Source of the DNA: Tritrichomonas musculus
Lineage: Eukaryota > Parabasalia > Tritrichomonadida > Tritrichomonadidae
Assembly: GCA_039105265.1 (NCBI GenBank)
Contig: JAPFFF010000225.1
Coordinates: 1 to 30,302, forward strand
Reading direction: 5' to 3'
DNA: 30,302 bases
Shown piece after piece: positions 9,301 to 16,321 of the stretch (position 1 is its first letter; each line of letters begins with the position of its first letter). The notes beneath the pieces are model-generated. The model did not search any database and was not told where the DNA came from. It saw only the letters and a program-made list of their open reading frames with translations. A program made the translations under genes and the position numbers.

Positions 9301-12300
9301 CAAATTGTTAGGTATTTGATATGTATCTGGTATCTTATATATCATCTTATAGCACTCGCATTCATATTCCAATGTTTCAGTGCCTAACGAATCCACGTAC
9401 TTAACATGTTCATCATAAGTAATCATTGTTGGTCGATAGAAATAGTATACATCTGATTTCTGCAATCGGAGTGCATTCTCTGCATCTATAACATCACACT
9501 TAATAACTGGCTTACGAGCCACCAATGAATCGTCGTTGAGTAAGTTATGAATAGTCATATCACCTCTGAGATACCATGAGTATGGTTCAATATTGAGATC
9601 TTTATCAAACATAATCTCTGGATCATCGCGTTCACGAGTTGAGTATGTGTAGCAGTCTCTAGCCTTATTATGAGTCAACTCTGGACATATGAACTTACCA
9701 TTCTCAACCGATATCGTAAAATCGTTTAATATATTACCCAACCAATCCATGATTAATAGATTACGCATATGTATCTTGAATAGTTCGGTTTTTGTCGTAC
9801 ATGCTAGCAACTTATTTTTGAGCACCGATGGCAGTGTTATCTTCATAATCACTACGGGATCTTGGACTGAATCAGTTGAAGTTGGCTCATATACAGTTAA
9901 GTCTTGGTGTTTAACATAATATGATGGGTAACCGTCAACTGTATCGAATTCATTAGTAGCATCAGTACTACTGGACTGATATTTTTCAACCTCTTGAATC
10001 TTATATGATAACAATGCTAGTGGACCTTTAACAGTATCTCTGAATGTATTACATATGTTAACACATGAGTTTAATGATACAGCTTCATTATTGTCATCTG
10101 GCAGTGATATATCAGATTCAGTACTAGTACACCAATCGATTACTGGTTGTAGACTTATCTTTGTAGGAATTGACTCACCCTCTATCTCCCTAGCAGTCTG
10201 GGTACCAGATCTTGTTTCACAAGTGTTCGCTCCGCGAATAGCTCGAGGTATATATAAGACAGCGTCAACTATTGGAACTAATATACGAGATCCCCTACAT
10301 ACTACATATCTATCAGTTAGCGATGGATGTTCCAGTAACCACTCGACATCCATATTGATCTCCTCTAATCGATTACGAATGTTTGATATAAATCCACTCA
10401 ATGATGACCGCTGTTGTTCATCATGATCTCTCATCCACTGGATATCATGATCAGTTAGTACTAGACTGTTATCTGGATTGGTTATAGTGATTTGGTTGTC
10501 ATTAATGGTTACTTGATTGAGATGTCGTCGATCGATAACACCAATGACATTGTTACTGTAGACTACCTCAGTGTATTCCTCATTGTCATGAGCTGAATCA
10601 GGATCATGAGGTCTGAATCTTAAGGCATGAATTTCATTAGTAAGCCTATGTCGCTCAAACCAATCCATCTGTTCGATATCTCTGAGTGTGATCGTTGTAC
10701 CAGGAATAACTACATCAGCATCAGTTGTTGGAGTAGGTTCATGATTAACGACGACGACATTGTATTCATTAGCCACGAGTTCTCGGGTACTGTCTTCGAT
10801 ATGAATTCCGTCAGAATTAATGTTAACATTTGATTCATGAGCAGGGTTTGCTTTATGGATTGATATCCCATCAGTACCTACACTAGTTCGAACAGCTATA
10901 GATACATCAATGATAGCTACAGTCGAATTATTTTCATCTCTAACCTCAGTCCAATTAACTCCAGAGTCAGCATCACTGTTTCTAATGAATCGGAGTTCTG
11001 TATGAGTATTCTCGAATAGGATTCTATCAACAGGTAACATCTGTTCTATCTCCAATGCAGTTCGATTATCATAAGTCCATTTAGATGTAGTGTCAATTCG
11101 TTGTTGACTATATAATCTTATGTGTTCAGGGGATATAATACTTCGAACATTATCACAACGCCTGATATATACCAGTTCTCGGGAACCATTTGGATGAATA
11201 TATGTGATTGTTATAACGCCGACTTGATTGCTACCGATCTGTTCTACTATAATGTTGTCGGAGTTTAAAGCTAACAATTGTTCATTAGTAAGATTAGATA
11301 AGGATTCAAGTGTATAGTTTCCAAATACCGTGTTCGATGTCGAAGCATTAGTGGTAGTATCATGAGTTAATCTAGTGATTGGTGTTTCAACTCTGTCATC
11401 TAAGTCCATTTCATCAGTGTTCTCAATTGAATGGTCAACAATGGTGTTATTACTACGCTCCCTCCATCGGCGGCGTAATTCGCGAACTGAATCTGTGATG
11501 GTATGTATAGACTGAGATATGGTTTGAACACCTTGAATCATTTCAGGAATTCGATTTAATGTTAATCCGCCAGCAATCAATGTCGTAGTTGTGGTACCTA
11601 TTTGAGTTAACGAATTTAATGCATTTAATACTAAATCAGTGGCAGTCAGCGATGATGTAGCCGCTGGAATCTCTGTATCTGTAGGTATGAATCGCTTTAA
11701 TACTTGACCAGCAGCACTAGTATCCATATCAAGAATGAATTGACCGCTGATAGGTGGTTTGCCACCGGGGTAATCATCATTGGGTCCACCCATGCCAGGG
11801 AATGTAAAGTCTTCAGTTCGATATGTATTGAGCTTCATGTTCTCACCAGACAGAGATAGAGTTGATAGATCTGACATCATTTTGACTGCACCTGTAAGTA
11901 TGTTGAGTATATCGCCAGCAATCGCTAGACCTTTACGAATACTATCTGTGTACTCGTTATAGGCGGCTTGTAATCTTAATTGTTCTTGAATACCATTAAT
12001 GATAGCACGTAGTACTGAGTAATCGTAAGCTAATACATCAACGGTACCTCCAACTACATTTAGATCTCTACGCATGGTCATTATGTTATCTGCCCATATG
12101 ATCTTAGATGAATATATATTATTATCAGTCGTTAATGTCGTACAATTACGAGGATCTGGTTTGACCTCATAAAATTGTTGAACAATCATGACATCAAATG
12201 GATTATATGTCTCGTCAGCATTAACTGGTTTCTGTTCAAAGTACTCTTTCTCGATATAGATATGGATGTCTTTAGTAGGATTCTCTTCAGGAATCTGCAT

Positions 12301-13185
12301 AGCAGAGTTTGTTTCACAAATTGATTTCTTCGAGTGGGTGACCTCGCGTACGTACGTGAATGACTCAATAACAGGGTTATCATTCCATGTATGTAAGTAT
12401 TTCATACTAAGTGGACTAATTGGATGTAGATCCCACTTTAATGGTGTAATATGTCCATTAATATTTAGATCAGCTAAGACATATAGCATATTATTGCCAG
12501 ATATATTGTTGACTTTGACTGAAAACTGTTGGACATCAAGATTGTCATATTGGGATGCTGAATCCAATTTAACAACACTATTTGATTCATTTAATTCTAT
12601 TATTGCGCCATCTTTATATGCTACCCTCCAATTGTTAACATATGAAGACAATGTTGTAGCATAATTAACATTTGAATCATTTAACTCAACCTCACAACGC
12701 AACCACTTAGAGATATAATCCGTATGTTGAACTACTAGCGCTGGACTACCATTGTTGTTTGTAGTAGTTGACTGTTTAGCGATTGACCGATTCACTACAT
12801 TATTGCCTGTCCATGAATTACCATCCCATATTAATGACCATGTATGACCAAATAGATAGTCTCTGAACTCGAAATTAGTTTGTAGCGGGATGTTATAATT
12901 GGAATCTATATTCCATGTCATCTCATAGTACTTATCTGATTGTGATATAGATGATGGCTTGTATAAGTATAATTGATCGGATTCCTTGAGTTCGAAATAT
13001 GAATTAGCTGGATTTGATTCAATACGTCGAATTTGTTCATCAACCTCACTCTTGGTATATAAACAATTAATTTCAACATCATTGATCTCACCATTTCTAG
13101 TAATCATTAATTTGCCATTTCTGACGCTGATATCATAACCTCGATCTCTTAAACATAATGTCTGTGCCGATAACGGTGTAATCAT
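6340..13185 (-). CDS. Giant fibre-like structural protein with internal duplication (2281 aa)
   Basis: Probable attachment or fibre protein of the particle (inference). Near the N-terminus is YTKSEVDEQI (about 43-52), and near 2095-2112 is TNYVTIDDLDGYALKSEL. Both match the Y-T-x-x-E/D-L/I-D phrase common in viral and phage fibre shafts. A coiled coil follows (about 2115-2155), then a beta-rich tail. Two large homologous modules are visible. FGHTWSLIWDGNSW (about 112) matches FGNSWSLTWDGNNW (about 1305). QQFYEVKPDPRNCTTL (about 337) matches QQFYEVSPNPNAATTL (about 1535). A Trp-Cys plus downstream Cys motif recurs near 1017 and 1742. Each module carries a hydrophobic, Gly-rich stretch. The start is uncertain: an in-frame ATG at 13287 would add a hydrophobic head but overlaps the divergent gene; 13185 is preferred. 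Confidence 0.75.
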   Translation of the reverse strand: MITPLSAQTLCLRDRGYDISVRNGKLMITRNGEINDVEINCLYTKSEVDEQIRRIESNPANSYFELKESDQLYLYKPSSISQSDKYYEMTWNIDSNYNIPLQTNFEFRDYLFGHTWSLIWDGNSWTGNNVVNRSIAKQSTTTNNNGSPALVVQHTDYISKWLRCEVELNDSNVNYATTLSSYVNNWRVAYKDGAIIELNESNSVVKLDSASQYDNLDVQQFSVKVNNISGNNMLYVLADLNINGHITPLKWDLHPISPLSMKYLHTWNDNPVIESFTYVREVTHSKKSICETNSAMQIPEENPTKDIHIYIEKEYFEQKPVNADETYNPFDVMIVQQFYEVKPDPRNCTTLTTDNNIYSSKIIWADNIMTMRRDLNVVGGTVDVLAYDYSVLRAIINGIQEQLRLQAAYNEYTDSIRKGLAIAGDILNILTGAVKMMSDLSTLSLSGENMKLNTYRTEDFTFPGMGGPNDDYPGGKPPISGQFILDMDTSAAGQVLKRFIPTDTEIPAATSSLTATDLVLNALNSLTQIGTTTTTLIAGGLTLNRIPEMIQGVQTISQSIHTITDSVRELRRRWRERSNNTIVDHSIENTDEMDLDDRVETPITRLTHDTTTNASTSNTVFGNYTLESLSNLTNEQLLALNSDNIIVEQIGSNQVGVITITYIHPNGSRELVYIRRCDNVRSIISPEHIRLYSQQRIDTTSKWTYDNRTALEIEQMLPVDRILFENTHTELRFIRNSDADSGVNWTEVRDENNSTVAIIDVSIAVRTSVGTDGISIHKANPAHESNVNINSDGIHIEDSTRELVANEYNVVVVNHEPTPTTDADVVIPGTTITLRDIEQMDWFERHRLTNEIHALRFRPHDPDSAHDNEEYTEVVYSNNVIGVIDRRHLNQVTINDNQITITNPDNSLVLTDHDIQWMRDHDEQQRSSLSGFISNIRNRLEEINMDVEWLLEHPSLTDRYVVCRGSRILVPIVDAVLYIPRAIRGANTCETRSGTQTAREIEGESIPTKISLQPVIDWCTSTESDISLPDDNNEAVSLNSCVNICNTFRDTVKGPLALLSYKIQEVEKYQSSSTDATNEFDTVDGYPSYYVKHQDLTVYEPTSTDSVQDPVVIMKITLPSVLKNKLLACTTKTELFKIHMRNLLIMDWLGNILNDFTISVENGKFICPELTHNKARDCYTYSTRERDDPEIMFDKDLNIEPYSWYLRGDMTIHNLLNDDSLVARKPVIKCDVIDAENALRLQKSDVYYFYRPTMITYDEHVKYVDSLGTETLEYECECYKMIYKIPDTYQIPNNLTFKFKEYCFGNSWSLTWDGNNWIGDDIQGRFQSKIISKCKTRDIPDNYGSTGCMVAVKRDTLNSRVVPENKAHGLAYSLMNECSTNGKYETLIQFRDGRVVKGSEYNLHVGYSFILNGATLDGYDLVAMSCTYDNYSTSTLKVSDIELLYLDLTLPGQELVNRLSFTVKDVHRNGDTYNRGYVDLIGALDTVDRVGYIWSKRSKNDSGRDITLYLRHDYTDPIDEVNWDPSTNAFEYIIKQQFYEVSPNPNAATTLYTDFNITSSKIITADNITTMRSDLNLVTNNVDVVTYDVKEVKSKVDALGSEMTEQQAKTKYLEKEVDKIDMKANVGIALGVAGCVLGATGIGVAGKALSFATKGVEAAVEAGRELVNTVTKVTDVGADVVEDMAGKLVDELPDIGADIFFGDMVDVRHVAGLRTKSVPVGRARSTPMMLSVKDKLNKIIEWCDQEYIPVEDMTFTDELDDPSKVAMTLTSTMDMCKRFRHTMKPMIKTLAQTMQLSRDDVIDIVGKIDGDKNIQLIAEDIITDGSIRVKLMVRTISEFNDVDYDEQYVSLTITNGVISEYIGTDTFPSAIMDETVTQITILNPQHVQVTGITIKENTLIRHLEFTTDDIAYTCDIDALQNKIDSLHDQLEQNDKSLATTLNEFPTVDEVNTALDTVKNEYDVKYRSKNDLIYKDAVDVPFENVQDSSGSWEVKIKLISGIRLVGTISNNDGFVKEFDYLFEYNGVITPDGDVNVDFEIDGTTYYLTYYKSDSNGLCFYIDNGADYFDTKLILAEKILNQDKIALISEIPEPVDLTNYVTIDDLDGYALKSELDSYAKSYQDLSYIVGDHVAKIVTMNSQISNLQHENESLRARLDALVNKLTRIKYTFNVTNSNTIHYQFEKQLDEYDGTLYLTYNETRDNVTSVNEIKISISFNVNNTPKYEYQCEPTKIWLNNIEFPLSSSNLMINATANYILINSTFFTSNGILAEDNTKNEIHSLL

Positions 13186-13201
13186 TTTAATCCAATGTAA
13201 A

Positions 13202-13966
13202 ATGCTTTTATCATTACAGAGTACAGGACCTGAATACAATCGAATAAGAACCAATATACAAATTCCATGGAACTGTGAATATATCAAATATCATGTTGCA
13301 TCATTTAATACCAAAGATATACTCATAGTAACTGATGAAGATTGCATAGAGTACGCATATATCAATAAAAATGGTGAGACACTATATGTGAGATATACAT
13401 TCAATAACTGTGTTCATGTATCATTCGATAAGATAAAAAAAATATTAGAATATGAAGATAAAGGTGATAATAATGATGGGATTGGTAAAGTCATGGAGGT
13501 TAAAATAAATCATGCTAAACAATTACTTATCACCCCTAAGACAAGCATTTACTTTACAAAAATAACCCGTCGAGCTGCTTTGGTTAGTGGATTGTACAAC
13601 ATGGAACTCGATACTGAATTGGTAGCGAATAAGCAAATTGTATGTGATCCACTGATTCTTGATCTAGCTAACAAACTCTATTTGGTCTCGAAACAAGGTC
13701 AGCCTATACAGTCGAATATCGGTAACATTGAATATACGCCATCAGTCATAGCTAGTATAGATTGTATTATCAGAGATGGAGTAGCGATTATACAGAACTT
13801 TGAAACTTACGGCAAACCCATCAAAAATACAGTTAACATAGACTCGTTCAAACAAATCGAACTAGAGTTGGTAGATTTTCAATATCAACCAGTTAAGTTA
13901 TTCAATCCAATGTTTGTAACAATTAAGGTCAAACCATCGGACCCACCTAGAATGAAATTATGTTAA
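13202..13966 (+). CDS. Candidate penton / minor capsid protein of element A (254 aa)
   Basis: Tentatively the single jelly-roll penton protein that fills capsid vertices. The pattern fits what I know of Polinton pentons. There are beta-strand-like segments in the first 110 residues, then FTKITRRAALVSGLYN (about 120-135), in the place where pentons have a short helix ending in a Gly-hydrophobic turn. Next come a LYLVSKQGQPIQSN strand and a final ELELVDFQYQPVKL followed by TIKV, typical of the last strand pair. The end resembles that of the 109-residue ORF at 27005 in element B. It is divergent from the fibre-like gene, with only 16 bases between the chosen starts, so they would share a promoter region. 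No sequence search was possible; other beta-rich virion proteins remain possible. Confidence 0.5.
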   Translation: MLLSLQSTGPEYNRIRTNIQIPWNCEYIKYHVASFNTKDILIVTDEDCIEYAYINKNGETLYVRYTFNNCVHVSFDKIKKILEYEDKGDNNDGIGKVMEVKINHAKQLLITPKTSIYFTKITRRAALVSGLYNMELDTELVANKQIVCDPLILDLANKLYLVSKQGQPIQSNIGNIEYTPSVIASIDCIIRDGVAIIQNFETYGKPIKNTVNIDSFKQIELELVDFQYQPVKLFNPMFVTIKVKPSDPPRMKLC

Positions 13967-13994
13967 CAAAAATAAAACTTAATTAATATACTTA

Positions 13995-14255
13995 TCATTG
14001 AGTCTTATTTTCAGCATCCAATTTGGCTTTAAGAGCCCTCAATTCAGCTAATTCTATTTTTTTTCGCTCGCGATAGGCTTTTTGCTGAGCTCGGCGAGCT
14101 AATATTCGCTCTTCATCGGATTGGTATTTTCTCTTACGACCTCGTGTAGACTTTGCTTTGACTGAGTCAACATCAGAGTCAGATTGCTTGGACTTGAGCG
14201 ATTTAATGACATCTGTATCATTAAACAATTCGGTGTTGATTTGATTGGTAGACAT
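13995..14255 (-). CDS. Small basic bZIP-like protein (86 aa)
   Basis: Likely nucleic-acid binding. Residues 1-36 are polar and acidic. Residues 38-66 are strongly basic (RGRKRKY, then ARRAQQKAYRERKK), and 67-80 continue as a leucine-bearing helix (ELAELRALKAKL). The order basic region then amphipathic helix is that of a bZIP transcription factor, though the zipper is short and the canonical Asn-x7-Arg signature is imperfect. It could also be a DNA-condensing core protein. The start follows TTATTTTTTTATTCCATCATAA, an excellent match to the shared promoter-like motif. It is convergent with the penton candidate (28 bases apart) and lies 40 bases downstream of the HNH gene in the same direction. 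Confidence 0.6.
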   Translation of the reverse strand: MSTNQINTELFNDTDVIKSLKSKQSDSDVDSVKAKSTRGRKRKYQSDEERILARRAQQKAYRERKKIELAELRALKAKLDAENKTQ

Positions 14256-14295
14256 TTATGATGGAATAAAAAAACACAATAAAAAATAATTAAGC

Positions 14296-14892
14296 TTAAC
14301 AACAATCATACTGGCGCTTGAATTTATTAATACATATTGCAACAACTTTATGGTCCACATCTTTAGTATTAACATATTTGACTTTATTCTTATTAATATT
14401 GATGTGTAATTTGCGATATACATCATCAGCGACTTTACCATAGAATACATCTTCATCTAATTTGTCATCGTGGTAATAGAAATATCTATTTTCGTCGAAA
14501 TATCTCATACCATTTCGAGTCTCATATGTATCAATCATAAAGGCTTCATCAGGAATATCATCAAAGTATTCATATTCGACACCTTTATATGATGATTTAT
14601 TGAAACTATTCTCTGATGGAGTCACCCATCTTAAATTACCTATGTGATAATCAGATCTGTCATGATTGATATGATCGACTTGAGTCTTATTATTTGGGTC
14701 ATCATTTGGAATGAACTGAGTGGCTATCAACCGATGCTTGAGATATTGCTTACCATTCAATGTAACAACTCTATATCCGCAATTATTTATTGATTCATCG
14801 GCGACAAAATGGCTATCTATTTTGCGAATCCTAAATGGATATTCATTTAAGATCTCGTAATTTGGGTGATCAAGTAGTTCTACATAAGACAT
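14296..14892 (-). CDS. NUMOD4/HNH homing-type endonuclease with C-terminal extension (198 aa)
   Basis: A DNA-cutting enzyme of the homing type. The N-terminal part (about 8-50, DHPNYEILNEYPFRIRK) is NUMOD4-like. The HNH core runs about 71-100: VDHINHD with metal-site His74, then NLRWVTPSENSFNKS. Residues 101-198 form an extra acidic and aromatic domain shared with the other HNH proteins here (EYFDDIPDEAFMIDTYETR, then YFYYHDD). An in-frame ATG at 14934 exists, but the one at 14892 follows CTATTTTTTATCACCAATTCAA and gives the same length and N-terminus as its relatives, so it is preferred. It is on the same strand as the other HNH gene of element A and separated from it by a structured non-coding stretch. 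Confidence 0.88.
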   Translation of the reverse strand: MSYVELLDHPNYEILNEYPFRIRKIDSHFVADESINNCGYRVVTLNGKQYLKHRLIATQFIPNDDPNNKTQVDHINHDRSDYHIGNLRWVTPSENSFNKSSYKGVEYEYFDDIPDEAFMIDTYETRNGMRYFDENRYFYYHDDKLDEDVFYGKVADDVYRKLHININKNKVKYVNTKDVDHKVVAICINKFKRQYDCC

Positions 14893-15035
14893 TTGAATTG
14901 GTGATAAAAAATAGAGAATAATATAGTTTGACATTATTTAGAGTTCGGGGGTAGAAAACAGTCGATTTTGAGGCACCGGTGACCAATATATTGTGATCTA
15001 ATGATATACATTAAATTCTTAATAGTCACAGCTAT

Positions 15036-15134
15036 CGAATGGTGAAACAACGAACTCAATCGGTTAAGTATGTATTGAGATATGGTCCTCTGAATATAGC
15101 AGATCCTCTGAGCAAAAATATATATCCTGGCTAG
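15036..15134 (+). mobile_element. Possible Ty3/gypsy-like trace (fossil, very weak)
   Basis: One reading of the plus strand gives LNIADPLSK, preceded by a YVLRYGP-like phrase. This resembles the conserved end of the RNase H region in Ty3/gypsy retroelements, where a phrase of the type P-G-x-x-N-x-A-D-x-L-S-R is usual. The match is short and could be chance. If real, it is an old, broken fragment with no other recognisable part nearby. Confidence 0.2.
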
Positions 15135-15335
15135 GTCAAATAATTGACCTTGGCGGTTAAGGTGAAACAAATTGACCTTATAACCGTCAAATACGATAAT
15201 CCAAATCTATCGTCAAAACCGCTCTAACTGCATCCTGTGTTGAGTTACTATGTGGGTAGCATCTTGGGCTAGAAAAAAGTGACAGCCAGTTATCTATATC
15301 TGCCTATATGGAACCAAAATATTGTCTGGCCAGAC

Positions 15336-15406
15336 ACGGCTTAGTGGTATGGCGTTTCCATGGTGATCCGGACACCTGGTTCGATTCTGCTACGGGCCGT
15401 TCTTTT
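15336..15406 (+). other. tRNA-like segment with A-box and B-box-like sequences
   Basis: TTAGTGGTATGG (15341-15352) resembles a Pol III A box. GGTTCGATTCT (15378-15388) matches the B box/T-loop. They are spaced as in a tRNA, and TTTT at 15403-15406 could end Pol III transcription. A 7-bp end stem can form between 15336-15342 and 15394-15400 (five Watson-Crick and two G-U pairs). The T and anticodon stems do not fold well, so this is not called a functional tRNA. It may be a tRNA-derived SINE-like piece, a decayed tRNA, or an internal Pol III promoter for a small RNA. Confidence 0.4.
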
Positions 15407-15417
15407 ATTTGAGAATT

Positions 15418-15560
15418 CATACATATGAAAGTCTCGTATGGGTGATGATGGAGTCCAGCCCCGAGTACCGGTAATATGTATGATATTAATAATGTCGATG
15501 TAGTAAAGTCTCGTATGGGTGATGATGGAGTCCAGCCCCGAGTACCGGTAATACATCGAC
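15418..15560. repeat. Two 49-base motif copies, each closed by different complementary arms
   Basis: Copies at 15428-15476 and 15505-15553 are identical over 49 bases, 77 bases apart. Each begins AAAGTCTCGTATGGGTGATG and ends GAGTACCGGTAATA. Copy 1 is enclosed by CATACATAT (15418-15426) and ATATGTATG (15474-15482). Copy 2 is enclosed by GTCGATGTA (15494-15502) and TACATCGAC (15552-15560). The enclosing sequences differ yet each pair is fully complementary, which is what a conserved RNA core with a free-to-vary closing helix would show. Inside, CTCG-TAT-GGG can pair with CCC-CGAG. Confidence 0.7.
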
Positions 15561-15577
15561 GCTATTTTTATGTAAGT

Positions 15578-15678
15578 TCCCAGGTGGAGATACATATTTG
15601 TTTCCCCTAAGGACCGGTCCCATTGATTTAGAATGCACTACATCCGCTTTGCGGATTACGAAGTATCTCCACCTGGGA
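15578..15678. repeat. 16-bp stem enclosing nested hairpins
   Basis: TCCCAGGTGGAGATAC (15578-15593) is perfectly complementary to GTATCTCCACCTGGGA (15663-15678). Within the enclosed 69 bases lie the palindrome GGACCGGTCC (15611-15620) and a tight hairpin ATCCGC-TTT-GCGGAT (15642-15656). It follows directly after the doubled 49-base motif and ends about 45 bases before the HNH gene stop. It could be a third structured RNA unit, a 3' end structure for the HNH transcript, or a small inverted-repeat insertion. Confidence 0.65.
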
Positions 15679-15724
15679 GCGGTTTTTGCACCCAATATTA
15701 TTTTTTTTGTCAAAAATAAACTGA

Positions 15725-16270
15725 TTAGAGGAATTCTCGGTGAAGACCTCGTATTCCAATATTATGGAGCTTATGATTGATGTCCCACAGTCTAACCTTA
15801 TTATCTTTACTAACTCTAATTTTGCGATATTGCTCGCTATTATCAAACCATACATCTCCAACTTGATCCATGAAATAACCTTCGAATTCCCAATTCTTAT
15901 ATAAAATTATTGGTACTACATCAATTGGCAATTCATCAACATATTCGAATTTGATATCACCTCGACCTGTGCGATTTAAGGCATTCTGACTTGGTGTAAC
16001 CCAACGAAGATTTGATATATGATAATCTAGTCGATTCTTATTGATGTGATCAACTTGAATCTTTAAATCGGGATCATCATTCTCAATCCACTGCAGAGCT
16101 ATAACTATGTGCTTGTAATATAATTTACCATTGAGCTTGACTTGGATGTACTTGGATTTCTGATTCTCAAACTCCGAAATGATATATCCATTTGATTGTC
16201 GCCTGATTTGATAAGGGTATTCAGTACAGATCTCATAATCATTGTCGAATTTCAATGTCTCCCAACTCAT
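15725..16270 (-). CDS. NUMOD4/HNH homing-type endonuclease (181 aa)
   Basis: Second HNH gene of element A. The N-terminal YEICTEYPYQIRR is NUMOD4-like. The HNH core has VDHINKNRLDYHISNLRWV (about 73-91) with His75 and NLRW at 87-90, then SQNALNRTG. The C-terminal extension (from about 102, IKFEYVDELPIDVVPIILYK) is a more diverged version of the extra domain in the other three HNH proteins. The ATG at 16270 follows TTATTTTTTGTTTCAACCCAA, which carries the T-rich motif and a TTTCAAC Inr-like site. The upstream gene (capsid) ends about 50 bases before it on the same strand. HNH genes of this type move as selfish units and often sit between virion genes. Confidence 0.86.
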   Translation of the reverse strand: MSWETLKFDNDYEICTEYPYQIRRQSNGYIISEFENQKSKYIQVKLNGKLYYKHIVIALQWIENDDPDLKIQVDHINKNRLDYHISNLRWVTPSQNALNRTGRGDIKFEYVDELPIDVVPIILYKNWEFEGYFMDQVGDVWFDNSEQYRKIRVSKDNKVRLWDINHKLHNIGIRGLHREFL

Positions 16271-16321
16271 TTGGGTTGAAACAAAAAATAAATATTAAAT
16301 TTAGTTTGACAATAATTTGAT

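Larger units (their letters stand above)
14893..15724. other. Non-coding stretch with several structured segments
   Basis: No convincing gene is present; the short open frames on both strands run through repeats and look accidental. The stretch holds, in order, a weak retroelement-like trace (about 15036-15134) and a doubled AATTGACCTT with GCGGTTA/TAACCG inverted pieces (about 15140-15190). Further on are a 12-bp palindrome GTCTGGCCAGAC (15324-15335), a tRNA-like segment, a doubled 49-base motif and a long nested stem-loop. Its composition is more GC-rich than the flanking genes. It may be an insertion or a patchwork of insertions between two HNH genes. Confidence 0.6.

Noticed and set aside
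7205-12664. Several plus-strand open frames of 60-194 codons across the fibre-like gene
   Set aside because: They are antisense to a single very long open frame, have odd Ser/Thr/Ile-rich compositions and lack promoter-like motifs.
13186-13287. Signal peptide on the fibre-like protein
   Set aside because: It depends on using the far ATG at 13287, which overlaps the divergent gene and has no promoter-like motif.
14893-15170. Minus-strand 78-codon frame upstream of the HNH gene
   Set aside because: It has no motif, no recognisable fold and no relative, and it overlaps the region of patchy repeats.
15336-15406. A normal functional tRNA gene
   Set aside because: The T stem and anticodon stem do not pair well and the anticodon cannot be assigned, so only a tRNA-like call is made.
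15428-15553. CRISPR array
   Set aside because: There are only two copies of a long motif, with self-complementary flanks and no spacer series, in eukaryotic-type DNA.
15418-15560. Hammerhead, twister or HDV-like ribozyme
   Set aside because: TGATGA is present, but the required GAAA and cleavage-site arrangement is not seen in both copies, and the other cores do not fit.
15341-15861. Short open frames on both strands through the structured region
   Set aside because: They run through repeats and stems, share no family features and have no promoter-like motif.
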